NCBI GenBank assembly: GCA_045586995.1
Contig: JAZNBI010000020.1
Coordinates: 1 to 15,733 of the forward strand
Source: JAZNBI01 sp045586995
Lineage (GTDB): Bacteria; Bacillota; Clostridia; Oscillospirales; CAG-272
Length of the DNA stretch: 15,733 bases
Direction: 5' to 3'
Both the position numbers and the translations under genes were made by a program. Below, one piece after another: positions 1 to 7,162 of this stretch; the first letter of the stretch is position 1; every line of letters begins with the position of its first letter. The notes below the pieces were generated by a model that worked only from the letters and a program-made list of their open reading frames with translations, made no database searches and was not told the origin of the DNA.

Positions 1-555
1 AAAAAAGCACCGAAAGAAATCAATTATGTTTTCGGATACCGTACCTCAAGGTCAATGAAAAACAGAGATACTTGGGAATTTGCACACCGTTACTGTGGCA
101 AAATATGGCTTATCTGTGGTTTGGCACTCATTCCTATCGTAGCAGGTATTATGCTGTGCTTCATTGGGGCAGACACTAAAACCGTGGGATATGTGGGCGC
201 GTCAATGTTGGTATTTCCGCTTTTACTAATAATCCTCTCGGTTATTCTTACAGAGCGAGCATTGAAAAATACTTTTGATAAAAGCGGAAATCCATTTTCG
301 GAAAACACAGCGATTGGCACAATCCTATCTGTAAAAAAACAATGGTGGTTGAAGGTCAATACCAAGCCCATCAGAAAGCACGCTCTTGATGGTGCAACCT
401 TTCCGCATATCGTTACGGTGAAATATACCGTGGACGGAAACGAGATTATCAAGAAAAAGTGGCTAAAATCCTTTGTTACTCCGCCGAGCGTGAATGAGCA
501 AGTGACGGTAATTTATCGCGAGGATAAGCATACCAAGTTTAGATTGGAGATCTAA
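1..555 (+). CDS. SdpI-family integral membrane protein, 5' end cut by window edge
   Basis: The reading frame is open from base 1, so the gene starts left of the window and the ATG at 55 is internal. The visible 184 residues begin with the SdpI-family signature: a FGYRT motif (about residues 11-15), then a TW..AHR..GKIW stretch. Two hydrophobic membrane segments follow (about residues 36-58 and 62-84 of the visible part). A soluble C-terminal part of about 95 residues ends at the stop; its beta-rich pattern (KYTVDG, VTVIYRED) resembles DUF3592-type domains. SdpI of Bacillus subtilis gives immunity to the SDP toxin and acts in signal transduction, but most family members have no known role, and no toxin gene is visible here. 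Family assignment is fairly sure; function is not. The stop at 553-555 is followed 2 bases later by the membrane-protein remnant. Confidence 0.72.
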   Translation, partial: KKAPKEINYVFGYRTSRSMKNRDTWEFAHRYCGKIWLICGLALIPIVAGIMLCFIGADTKTVGYVGASMLVFPLLLIILSVILTERALKNTFDKSGNPFSENTAIGTILSVKKQWWLKVNTKPIRKHALDGATFPHIVTVKYTVDGNEIIKKKWLKSFVTPPSVNEQVTVIYREDKHTKFRLEI

Positions 556-557
556 CC

Positions 558-769
558 GTGGGCAAACTAATCATCTTTAATTTTATACTCATAGCCTTAA
601 TCGCACTTGGATTATGGCTTGTAAAAAATGCGTTAAGGCAGAACGCACACAGAATATCATTCTGATAGTTACGGCGATTTTTACTATCGTGTTCCATTAC
701 AGCTCGTTTATATTCAAGCTGTTGTCGGGTGGTAAGCTTGAATCAATACAGAAAATTCTACTATCATAA
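558..769 (+). pseudogene. Frameshifted, truncated membrane-protein remnant
   Basis: A GTG at 558 opens a frame encoding a hydrophobic helix (MGKLIIFNFILIALIALGLW) that stops at 663-665. A second frame (from about 614 to the stop at 767-769) carries a continuation, with RTQNIILIVTAIFTIVFHYS and SSFIFKLLSGG. The frames meet at a run of six A (623-628). One extra A would join them into a protein of about 70 residues with two membrane helices. This looks like the N-terminal part of a multi-helix integral membrane protein, possibly of the YwaF/TIGR02206 type, which has lost the rest of its coding sequence and gained a one-base deletion. The parent family is a guess from the pattern. A real short peptide from either frame cannot be excluded, nor can a sequencing slip in the A run. 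Confidence 0.45.
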
Positions 770-777
770 AGCTTATT

Positions 778-820
778 ACACAAAAAATCTCGTTCATAAA
801 ACGAACGAGATTTTTTGTGT
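778..820. terminator. Bidirectional intrinsic terminator
   Basis: A perfect 18-bp inverted repeat (arms 778-795 and 803-820) surrounds a 7-base loop. The GC-richer core ATCTCGTTC/GAACGAGAT is flanked by A6 on the left and T6 on the right, so it reads as a rho-independent terminator on both strands. It lies between the rightward SdpI-family gene and remnant and the leftward aldo/keto reductase, whose stop codon is 12 bases away. It probably ends both transcripts. Confidence 0.9.
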
Positions 821-831
821 ATATATAATAA

Positions 832-1965
832 TTAAATCATTGAAGCAAAATCGGCAAAAGCGTCGGCAATTTTAATTTTCTGCGGGCAGACTGTTTCGCA
901 GTTGTGGCAGGAAATACAAGCGGTTGGTTTCTTTTCTTCCAAAAAATCCGATAAAGCATCGTTTGCTTTTTCTTCGGCAAAGCGAATATCGCTGTATATG
1001 TTCAATAATTTCGGTATATCAAGCTGCTTGGGACATTTCGAAGTGCAGTATCGGCAAGATGTGCAGGGAATAATGCCGATTTTTGAAAGTCTGTCCGCAA
1101 TAGAAAACAATGAGGACATTTCTTCTTGATTTAATGGTATATCCTTTTCAAACGTAGAAATATTTTCTTTTATTTGCTCAAGAGTTGACATTCCCGATAA
1201 GGTTACGGTAACGCCATCTATTGATTGCAAAAAGCGGAATGCCCAAGCGGGAATACTTTCGTTCGGACGCAGCTCGTTTAGCATAGAGGTGGCTTTTTGA
1301 GGAAGCTTTGCCAGCTTTCCGCCGCGTAATGGCTCCATAACCCAAATCGGTATGTTGAGCTTGTTTAATAATTCAACCTTTGACCTTGCATCTTGATATG
1401 TCCAATCAAGATAATTAAGCTGAAGTTGGCAAAATTCCAAACTGTCGCCGTATGTGTCAAGCATTCGATTAAATGCGTCGTGCTTCGAGTGAGTGGAAAA
1501 ACCGAGATGTCTAATTCTGCCTTTGGCTTTTTGCTTTAACAAATATGGCATTATGCCGTATTTATCTTCATCAAGATATTGGTTTATGTTGTCCTCGTTA
1601 ACATTGTGAAAAAGATAAAAATCGAAATAGTCGGTCTTGCAGCGTTTTAATTGAGTTTCGAAAATCTCCTCGACCTTATCCATATTCGAAAGGTCAAATC
1701 CCGGAAATTTATCCGCAAGGTAGTAGCTTTCGCGAGGATATTCGGAAAGAATTTCACCTAAAACCACCTCGGATTGACCGTTGTGATAGATATAGGCAGT
1801 ATCAAAATAGTTTATTCCGCGAGAAATTGCATAATCGATCATTTCTTTTGTTCTTTTTTTATCTATATATGTACGGTTGGTCGATTCGTCTTTTATTGTG
1901 GGAAAACGCATAGCGCCGAGTCCGAGAGCCGAAAGCTTTAAGTTTTTAAAATCTTTATAAATCAT
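832..1965 (-). CDS. Aldo/keto reductase with two C-terminal 4Fe-4S clusters
   Basis: Predicted cytoplasmic NAD(P)H- or ferredoxin-linked oxidoreductase of 377 residues; substrate unknown. Residues 1-290 form the aldo/keto reductase barrel with the catalytic tetrad visible: Asp55 and Tyr60 (in FDTAYIYHNG), Lys86 (LADKFPG) and His120 (YLFHN). The C-terminus adds two bacterial-ferredoxin-like motifs, Cys301/304/307/311 and Cys350/353/356/360, each ending CP, which should bind two 4Fe-4S clusters. This architecture is common in anaerobic Firmicutes and is often annotated only as an Fe-S aldo/keto reductase. The start is placed at the ATG (1963-1965) because AAGAAAGGA lies 6 bases upstream. A TTG seven codons further out would put that site inside the gene. 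It has its own promoter (2018-2046) and shares a terminator at 778-820. Confidence 0.9.
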   Translation of the reverse strand: MIYKDFKNLKLSALGLGAMRFPTIKDESTNRTYIDKKRTKEMIDYAISRGINYFDTAYIYHNGQSEVVLGEILSEYPRESYYLADKFPGFDLSNMDKVEEIFETQLKRCKTDYFDFYLFHNVNEDNINQYLDEDKYGIMPYLLKQKAKGRIRHLGFSTHSKHDAFNRMLDTYGDSLEFCQLQLNYLDWTYQDARSKVELLNKLNIPIWVMEPLRGGKLAKLPQKATSMLNELRPNESIPAWAFRFLQSIDGVTVTLSGMSTLEQIKENISTFEKDIPLNQEEMSSLFSIADRLSKIGIIPCTSCRYCTSKCPKQLDIPKLLNIYSDIRFAEEKANDALSDFLEEKKPTACISCHNCETVCPQKIKIADAFADFASMI

Positions 1966-2017
1966 AAATTTTCCTTTCTTAAACAAAACTATTGTTTAGA
2001 TGATAATACATAACAAA

Positions 2018-2046
2018 ATTTTATCACATTTTTATATAAATGTCAA
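2018..2046 (-). promoter_or_regulatory. Sigma-A promoter of the aldo/keto reductase gene
   Basis: On the minus strand TTGACA (2041-2046) is followed by a 17-bp spacer and TAAAAT (2018-2023). TGTG stands one base before the -10, an extended -10 element. Predicted transcription starts near 2011, about 45 bases before the start codon. Confidence 0.8.
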
Positions 2047-2164
2047 ATTTTAAAATATTAAAAAATCATTATAAAACCCTAAAATGCGTAAAATATAGTG
2101 GTTTTAACTCATAAAATACTCAAAAATGATATAAAATTCATATAAAAAGTCAAATTATTTACTA

Positions 2165-2193
2165 TTGATTTTATTCAGAATATTTGTTATACT
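2165..2193 (+). promoter_or_regulatory. Likely sigma-A promoter for HPr (and perhaps uvrC-rsmD-coaD)
   Basis: TTGATT (2165-2170), a 17-bp spacer and TATACT (2188-2193), with TG one base before the -10. A second possible -10, TATAAT, overlaps at 2193-2198 but has no well-placed -35. It lies about 50 bases before the HPr start, and no other promoter is evident before uvrC. Confidence 0.55.
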
Positions 2194-2241
2194 ATAATTG
2201 TATATTTTTATATTTATTTTGCTTTTTAGGAGTATTTTAAT

Positions 2242-2505
2242 ATGGTTTCACGTCAAGTAGATATTAGAAATAATATAGGTTTACATGCAAGACCCGCGAC
2301 ATTTTTTATTCAAAAGGCAAATTCATTCAGAAGTTCTATTTGGGTAGAAAAGGGCGACAGAAAGGTTAATGCTAAGAGTTTGCTTGGCGTTCTTTCGCTC
2401 GGAATAGCAAAGGGAATGACAATTACTATTACTGCCGACGGTGTAGATGAAGAACAAGCTGTTGATGTTCTTTTTGAACTTGTTGATACCGGATTTGCTG
2501 AATAA
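2242..2505 (+). CDS. HPr-family phosphocarrier protein
   Basis: An 87-residue cytoplasmic protein of full HPr length. It has the active-site motif GLHARPA with His15, which receives phosphate from enzyme I in the phosphotransferase system. It also has AKSLLGV with Ser46, the site used by HPr kinase/phosphorylase for catabolite control through CcpA. Having His15 separates it from Crh, which lacks it. The start codon follows AGGAG with a 9-base gap (2228-2241). It is a single gene with no enzyme I gene nearby. Two hairpins follow the stop, and uvrC begins 117 bases later. It could be the general PTS HPr (ptsH) or an extra regulatory copy; the window cannot decide. Confidence 0.9.
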   Translation: MVSRQVDIRNNIGLHARPATFFIQKANSFRSSIWVEKGDRKVNAKSLLGVLSLGIAKGMTITITADGVDEEQAVDVLFELVDTGFAE

Positions 2506-2517
2506 AAATGATTTTGG

Positions 2518-2565
2518 GACGGTTCTGCCGTCTTTATGAAACGGCGGGGAGTTCCCGCCGTTTTT
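2518..2565 (+). terminator. Tandem hairpins ending the HPr transcript (terminator or attenuator)
   Basis: A small stem GACGG/CCGTC (2518-2522 with 2528-2532, loop TTCTG) is followed by a strong 10-bp stem AAACGGCGGG/CCCGCCGTTT (2539-2548 with 2554-2563, loop GAGTT). T residues and AT-rich DNA follow. The second hairpin has the form of an intrinsic terminator. Since no promoter is visible between it and uvrC, termination may be only partial. Confidence 0.75.
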
Positions 2566-2581
2566 AATTTTATATTTTTAC

Positions 2582-2617
2582 GAAAGGAGCTTTCGCTTGA
2601 GCGAGAGCCAAGGTTAA
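2582..2617 (+). promoter_or_regulatory. uvrC leader: strong RBS, hairpin and possible 6-codon upstream ORF
   Basis: GAAAGGAG (2582-2589) is the best ribosome binding site upstream of uvrC, but it is too far from the uvrC ATG (33 bases). Seven bases after it a TTG (2597) opens a six-codon frame (M-S-E-S-Q-G) ending at TAA 2615-2617, five bases before the uvrC ATG. The same stretch forms an 8-bp hairpin GCTTTCGC/GCGAGAGC (2589-2596 with 2601-2608). This is compatible with translational coupling. Whether the mini-ORF is translated is unknown. Confidence 0.35.
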
Positions 2618-2622
2618 TATAT

Positions 2623-4461
2623 ATGCCTGTAAGCGAAAGCGAGCGCATTGCGCTTCTTGATAAAGCAAACCGTCTGCCACTTTGTGCAGGCGTGTATATT
2701 ATGAAGGACCGTTCTGAAAAGGTGATATACGTCGGAAAATCAAAGCATTTGAAAAACCGCGTATCTCAATATTTTCAAAATAGCGCCAAAGATGCAAAAA
2801 CATCGAAAATGGTCAGAAGCGTTCACAACTTTGACTATATACTTTGCGATACGGAAATAGAGGCGTTGGTTCTTGAAAATACTTTGATCAAGCGATATCT
2901 TCCGAAATACAATATTCTTCTTAAGGATTCAAAGACTTATCCGTATTTGAAAATTACAGATGAGGAGTACCCTAAAGTCCTTTTTACAAGAACTCGCAAG
3001 GAGGATAAGGCAAAATATTTCGGGCCGTTTTCGGGCGCGGGCTATGCGCTTACTTTACTTGAGCTTGCGCGCAAGCAATTTGGTATTCCGTCATGTAAAC
3101 GTGACTTTCCTCGCGATATAGGGAAGAACAGGCCGTGTATATATTATCAAATGAATCAATGCTGCGGACTTTGTACGGGTAAGATTTCTGCCGAGGAGTA
3201 CCGCACTATAATAAAATGTGCGAGCGATGTTTTTAAAGGTAAGAATAAAGACGCAAAAGAATATATAAAAAAGCAAATGGAGGAGTTTGCCGAAAACGAG
3301 CAGTACGAGGCGGCGGCGCGTTATCGAGATATGTATTTTGCTCTCGAAAAGCTTGGAGAAAAGCAAAAGATCGTTTCCTCTCCAAATACGGAGCAAGATG
3401 TGTTTGCAGTGTATGAGGACGATATTTGTATTTCGCTTTCGGTGTTTAATATACGCGATGGCGTGCTTGTTGATGTTATGAACTTTGTATTCGACGGAGA
3501 TAAAATTTTTGAGGGTGATACTCTTGGGGCATTTATCCGTGATTTTTACAGTAATCGTGAATATATTCCTCCGACGGTTTTGCTTTCCTTCAAGCTTGAT
3601 GATGATGAAAGAAGTGCGATTTCGCAATATCTTGAATCTATATCAAAGCATAAGGTCAGTGTAAAAACTCCCGAACGCGGTGATTTGAAGGCGCTTTGCA
3701 ATATGGCTTTAAAAAATGCTACCGAAAAAGCCGCAAGCTACAAGAATGAAAATCAGGAAAAAGATGAAATTCTATATAGTATTGCCAAGCTGCTTCGTCT
3801 TGAAAGCATACCCGAGAGAATCGAGGTCTATGATATTTCCAATATTGGCTCGGAGCATAAGACCGCAGGAATGATCGTGTGTGAGAACGGTAAACTAAAG
3901 CGTTCTGATTATAGGAGCTTTAAGATAAAAACGGTAGAAGGTATAGACGATTATGCCGCTATGAGAGAAGCTCTCGAACGAAGAATAAAGCATCTTTCCG
4001 ACACAAAAGGGTCATTTTCGGAATATCCCGACCTTATTTTGCTTGACGGTGGAAAAGGACACGTTTCGGTTGTTAAAAATATGTTTTCGGATATGGGAAT
4101 AGAAATTCCCGTTTTTGGAATGGTTAAGGATGAATATCACAAGACCAGAACTTTATGTAACGAAAGCGAAGAAATAAGTATAGCCAATGAGAGAAAGATT
4201 TTTGCTTTCATTTATAAATTGCAGGAAGAGGTGCATCGTTTTACGGTGGGAAATACTATGGCGGCAAAGAATCGCACGTTGAAACATTCGTCGCTTGAAG
4301 CCATAGATGGAATAGGCCCTACAAAGGCGCGGATATTGCTCAAAGAAATGGGCTCGCTTGCGGCAATAAGAGCGGCATCGGTTGATGAGCTTGCCAATAT
4401 TAAGGGGATCTCGAAAAACGATGCGCAAAATATAGTAGCGTATTTTACGTCTAAAAAATAA
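2623..4461 (+). CDS. uvrC: Excinuclease ABC subunit C (UvrC)
   Basis: Nuclease subunit of UvrABC nucleotide excision repair; it cuts both sides of a DNA lesion after UvrB is loaded. At 612 residues it is the usual length. Domains in order: GIY-YIG nuclease (about 18-95, with GVY and IYVGKS), a cysteine-containing region (SCKR...PC...QCCGLC, about 161-190) matching the family's Fe-S site, the UVR motif that contacts UvrB (about 207-242), the RNase H-like second nuclease (about 400-505, with YDISNIG, LILLDGGKGH and later EVHRF), and tandem helix-hairpin-helix DNA-binding motifs (about 555-612, LEAIDGIGPTKARIL). The ATG at 2623 is preferred: the protein then aligns with family N-termini and AAGG sits 9 bases upstream. 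An in-frame ATG at 2536 lies inside the terminator. The stop is 27 bases before rsmD, suggesting co-transcription. Confidence 0.97.
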   Translation: MPVSESERIALLDKANRLPLCAGVYIMKDRSEKVIYVGKSKHLKNRVSQYFQNSAKDAKTSKMVRSVHNFDYILCDTEIEALVLENTLIKRYLPKYNILLKDSKTYPYLKITDEEYPKVLFTRTRKEDKAKYFGPFSGAGYALTLLELARKQFGIPSCKRDFPRDIGKNRPCIYYQMNQCCGLCTGKISAEEYRTIIKCASDVFKGKNKDAKEYIKKQMEEFAENEQYEAAARYRDMYFALEKLGEKQKIVSSPNTEQDVFAVYEDDICISLSVFNIRDGVLVDVMNFVFDGDKIFEGDTLGAFIRDFYSNREYIPPTVLLSFKLDDDERSAISQYLESISKHKVSVKTPERGDLKALCNMALKNATEKAASYKNENQEKDEILYSIAKLLRLESIPERIEVYDISNIGSEHKTAGMIVCENGKLKRSDYRSFKIKTVEGIDDYAAMREALERRIKHLSDTKGSFSEYPDLILLDGGKGHVSVVKNMFSDMGIEIPVFGMVKDEYHKTRTLCNESEEISIANERKIFAFIYKLQEEVHRFTVGNTMAAKNRTLKHSSLEAIDGIGPTKARILLKEMGSLAAIRAASVDELANIKGISKNDAQNIVAYFTSKK

Positions 4462-4488
4462 ATTTTGTTATACGGAGGAGTCAAAAAA

Positions 4489-5046
4489 ATGAGAGTCATC
4501 GCAGGAACGGCAAAGGGATTAAAGCTTTTTATGCCCGACGAAGCGGTTACCAGACCGACGACAGAAAGAGCCAAAGAGGCGGGTTTTTCGATGATACAGT
4601 TTGATATCGAGGGCAGAAAAATCCTCGATTTATTTGCCGGCTCCGGACAAATGGGTATTGAGGCGTTAAGCAGAGGTGCGGAATTTGCGTGCTTTGTTGA
4701 CAGTTCTTCCCATGTGGCAAAAATAATCAATTCCAATATTGAAAAAGCCCGACTTTTTTCTCAGTGCAAAATTGTTTGCTCGGACGTTATTGATTTTTTG
4801 CGCTCGGCTGACAGAAGCGTAAAGTTTGATATTGTATTTATTGATCCCCCATATGCTTGCGATATGATTGAAAAGGTACTGGGTGAGCTTTATAAATCCG
4901 AAATAATTAAAGATACTACTGTTATCATTTGCGAGAATAATAAAAAGATCGAATTAAAGGATGAAAGCGTTAAAAATAACTATAAACTGTTAAAATATAA
5001 AAACTACGGTATCGCGCATTTTACATTTTTTACACCTGAAATGTAA
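4489..5046 (+). CDS. rsmD: 16S rRNA (guanine966-N2)-methyltransferase RsmD
   Basis: SAM-dependent methyltransferase of 185 residues, predicted to modify G966 of 16S rRNA in the small subunit. The N-terminal motif MRVIAGTAKG and TRPTTERAKEA are RsmD hallmarks. The SAM-binding loop is DLFAGSGQMGIEA, and the catalytic N6/N2-methylase motif DPPY is present (FIDPPYA). The ATG at 4489 is preferred over an upstream in-frame TTG because GGAGGAG (4474-4480) lies 8 bases before it and the protein begins with the family N-terminus. It is followed by coaD after 49 bases, the order usual in Firmicutes. Confidence 0.95.
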   Translation: MRVIAGTAKGLKLFMPDEAVTRPTTERAKEAGFSMIQFDIEGRKILDLFAGSGQMGIEALSRGAEFACFVDSSSHVAKIINSNIEKARLFSQCKIVCSDVIDFLRSADRSVKFDIVFIDPPYACDMIEKVLGELYKSEIIKDTTVIICENNKKIELKDESVKNNYKLLKYKNYGIAHFTFFTPEM

Positions 5047-5095
5047 AGGTAAATACCAAAATTTTAGCCGTGTATGCGGCGGAACGGAGATCGAT

Positions 5096-5569
5096 ATGAA
5101 AATTGCTATTGTACCAGGAAGCTTTGATCCGCTTACCATAGGTCACCTTGATATAATTGAGCGCGCAGCAAAACTTTTTGACAGAGTTTTTGTGGCTATT
5201 ATGATAAATCCCGAAAAGAACGGAAAGTTTAGCTTTGCCGAACGAAAAGAAATTGCCGAGCTCAGTTGCGCGCATATTAAAAACGTAAAGGTTATAACAG
5301 CCGACGGAATGCTTGCAGACCTTGCGAAAGCTCTCGGCGCGTGTGCGATTGTAAAGGGAGTTCGTAACGAAAAGGATTTTGTTTACGAGCAGGAGATGGC
5401 ATATTTTAATATAAAACGCAATCCCTTTGCCGAAACGCTTTATCTTCCGTGCAGTGAGGAGCTTTCGCATATAAGCTCTTCTCTTGTAAGGAAAGAACTC
5501 TCAGAAGGCAGAGTACCGTCGGACTTTATGGCTCCCGAGGCATTGGATGTCATAAAAAAGCATCTTTGA
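5096..5569 (+). CDS. coaD: Phosphopantetheine adenylyltransferase (CoaD)
   Basis: Catalyses the fourth step of coenzyme A synthesis, joining ATP and 4'-phosphopantetheine to give dephospho-CoA. The 157-residue length fits. The nucleotidyltransferase signature T-x-G-H is at residues 14-17 (PGSFDPLTIGH), and the second ATP motif ISSSLVR is near residues 127-133. VKGVRNEKDF and the later YLPCSEELSHISSS stretch are typical of bacterial CoaD. CGGAG is about 6 bases before the ATG. No terminator follows, so transcripts from here could run into spoIVA. Confidence 0.96.
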   Translation: MKIAIVPGSFDPLTIGHLDIIERAAKLFDRVFVAIMINPEKNGKFSFAERKEIAELSCAHIKNVKVITADGMLADLAKALGACAIVKGVRNEKDFVYEQEMAYFNIKRNPFAETLYLPCSEELSHISSSLVRKELSEGRVPSDFMAPEALDVIKKHL

Positions 5570-5619
5570 ACCGTACTTGTACCTCAAAAATATAAACAAG
5601 CACAGTTCTAAAAAGCATG

Positions 5620-5660
5620 ATCCTCCCATATAGTGTATCAGTAAAACTATATGGGAGGAT
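5620..5660 (+). promoter_or_regulatory. 15-bp perfect inverted repeat hiding the spoIVA ribosome binding site
   Basis: Left arm 5620-5634 (ATCCTCCCATATAGT) and right arm 5646-5660 (ACTATATGGGAGGAT) are exact complements around an 11-base loop. The right arm holds the spoIVA Shine-Dalgarno sequence GGGAGG (5653-5658), 7 bases before the ATG at 5666. No T run follows, so it is not a usual terminator. In a transcript from upstream it would pair the whole ribosome binding site. CATATAGT (5627-5634) resembles a sigma-E -10 (consensus CATACAAT, 6 of 8), though I see no good -35 for it. Confidence 0.8.
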
Positions 5661-5665
5661 TTCGT

Positions 5666-7144
5666 ATGAACGAAAATTCTATTTACAGTGATATCGCAAT
5701 GCGTACCGGAGGAGATATATACATTGGAGTAGTCGGGCCGGTAAGGACGGGAAAATCTACATTTATAAAGCGATTTATGGAATCGCTTGTGCTTCCGAAC
5801 ATAAATGATGATTACAGTCGTGACAGAGCTCGAGATGAAATGCCGCAAAGCGCGGCGGGGAAAACGGTTATGACTACAGAGCCAAAGTTCATTCCGGATA
5901 AAGCCGTAAACATAAGCTTAGACGGATGCGCCAATCTGAGAGTAAAAATGATTGATTGTGTCGGATATATCGTTCCCGAAGCGCTCGGAACGATAGAGAA
6001 CGGTCAACCAAGAATGGTCAGAACTCCCTGGCAGGATGAGCCGATGCCGTTTGTTGAAGCGGCAGAGATGGGAACGGGGAAGGTAATAAATGAGCATGCT
6101 ACTATAGGAATGCTAATAACCACCGACGGAAGTATAGGAGATATACCGAGAGCAAGCTATGAGGATGCCGAAAAAAGAGTTGTCAAGGAACTGAAAAATA
6201 TAGGCAAACCGTTTGCAATCATATTGAATGCGGCAAACCCGTCGGCAGAGGAGTCGATTGCGCTTGCGTATAAATTGGAGGCGGAGTACGAGGCCCCCGT
6301 TGCGCTTGTGAATTGCTTGGATCTGGATGCGGAGGATATAAGAAACATATTGGAAATGGTTCTTTATGAATTTCCCGTAACCGAAATACAGGTTGATATA
6401 CCCGGATGGGTATCTGCGCTTGATGATGGGCATAGAATAAAAAATTCTGTAATGAAGAAAATAAATCAATGTGCCTCGGAGGTGCATAAAACGGGCGACA
6501 TAAAGAAGGTGTTTGCCGCCTTGAGCGAAAATGAATATATCAAAAATTCAAGCACAAGGGAAATAAATTTAGGAAACGGCTGCGCCGCTATATCGGTCGA
6601 CTTTGATGATGGACTTTATTATCAAGTGATCAACGAGCTTACCGGATTTGAAGTGGGTAACGAGGAGGAGCTGATATCATTGATGTGCGAGCTTTCTCAA
6701 ATGAAGGAACGCTATGATAAGATAGAAAGCGCACTGAATGATGCCAATGAAAAGGGATATGGAATCGTAACTCCCGAAATTGAAGATTTAAAGCTCGAGG
6801 AACCCGAAATCATTAAGCAAGCAGGCGGCTACGGAATTCGACTCAAGGCGGCAGCTCAGTCAATCCATATGATACGTGCAAATATTGAAACCGAGATAAA
6901 TCCTATTGTAGGTACCGAGCAGCAATCAGAGGATCTGGTCAAATATTTGCTTCGGGAATTTGAAGAGGATCCGAAACGTATCTGGGAGTCTAATCTTTTC
7001 GGAAAGAGCTTATATGAGCTTATGAACGAAGGGCTCCACACCAAGCTCGAGCATATGCCCGAGGACGCGAGAACAAAGCTATCCGAAACGCTGGAGCGCA
7101 TAATAAATGAAGGAAGCGGAGGATTGATTTGCATAATCCTTTGA
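5666..7144 (+). CDS. spoIVA: Stage IV sporulation protein A, spore coat morphogenetic ATPase (SpoIVA)
   Basis: Polymerising ATPase that forms the basement layer of the spore coat on the outer forespore membrane in the mother cell. The predicted product is 492 residues, the same length as the Bacillus subtilis protein as I recall it. The Walker A loop GPVRTGKST (residues 24-32) places Lys30 and Ser31/Thr32 in the nucleotide site. The conserved PQSAAGKTVMTTEP stretch follows, then the GTPase-like domain. Later come the middle and C-terminal domains, with YGIRLKA.A.SIHMI and the end SGGLICIIL, which is the hallmark C-terminus needed for membrane anchoring. In B. subtilis the gene is transcribed by sigma-E. 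No sigma-A promoter is seen upstream. The ATG at 5666 is chosen because GGGAGG lies 7 bases before it; the earlier ATG at 5651 lies inside the inverted repeat. Confidence 0.97.
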   Translation: MNENSIYSDIAMRTGGDIYIGVVGPVRTGKSTFIKRFMESLVLPNINDDYSRDRARDEMPQSAAGKTVMTTEPKFIPDKAVNISLDGCANLRVKMIDCVGYIVPEALGTIENGQPRMVRTPWQDEPMPFVEAAEMGTGKVINEHATIGMLITTDGSIGDIPRASYEDAEKRVVKELKNIGKPFAIILNAANPSAEESIALAYKLEAEYEAPVALVNCLDLDAEDIRNILEMVLYEFPVTEIQVDIPGWVSALDDGHRIKNSVMKKINQCASEVHKTGDIKKVFAALSENEYIKNSSTREINLGNGCAAISVDFDDGLYYQVINELTGFEVGNEEELISLMCELSQMKERYDKIESALNDANEKGYGIVTPEIEDLKLEEPEIIKQAGGYGIRLKAAAQSIHMIRANIETEINPIVGTEQQSEDLVKYLLREFEEDPKRIWESNLFGKSLYELMNEGLHTKLEHMPEDARTKLSETLERIINEGSGGLICIIL

Positions 7145-7162
7145 GAATAAATTATAAAATAC

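Noticed and set aside
1986..2164. AT-rich divergent intergenic region as a possible riboswitch or small RNA
   Set aside because: Beyond the two promoters I found no stable conserved fold, no terminator and no known riboswitch core.
2536..2622. In-frame ATG upstream of uvrC giving 29 more residues
   Set aside because: The ATG lies just before the terminator stem and the extra codons run through the hairpin. No ribosome binding site precedes it, and UvrC proteins start where the ATG at 2623 does.
5620..5660. The spoIVA leader inverted repeat as a coaD terminator
   Set aside because: No T run follows on either strand and the right arm carries the spoIVA ribosome binding site, so a role in translation control is more likely.
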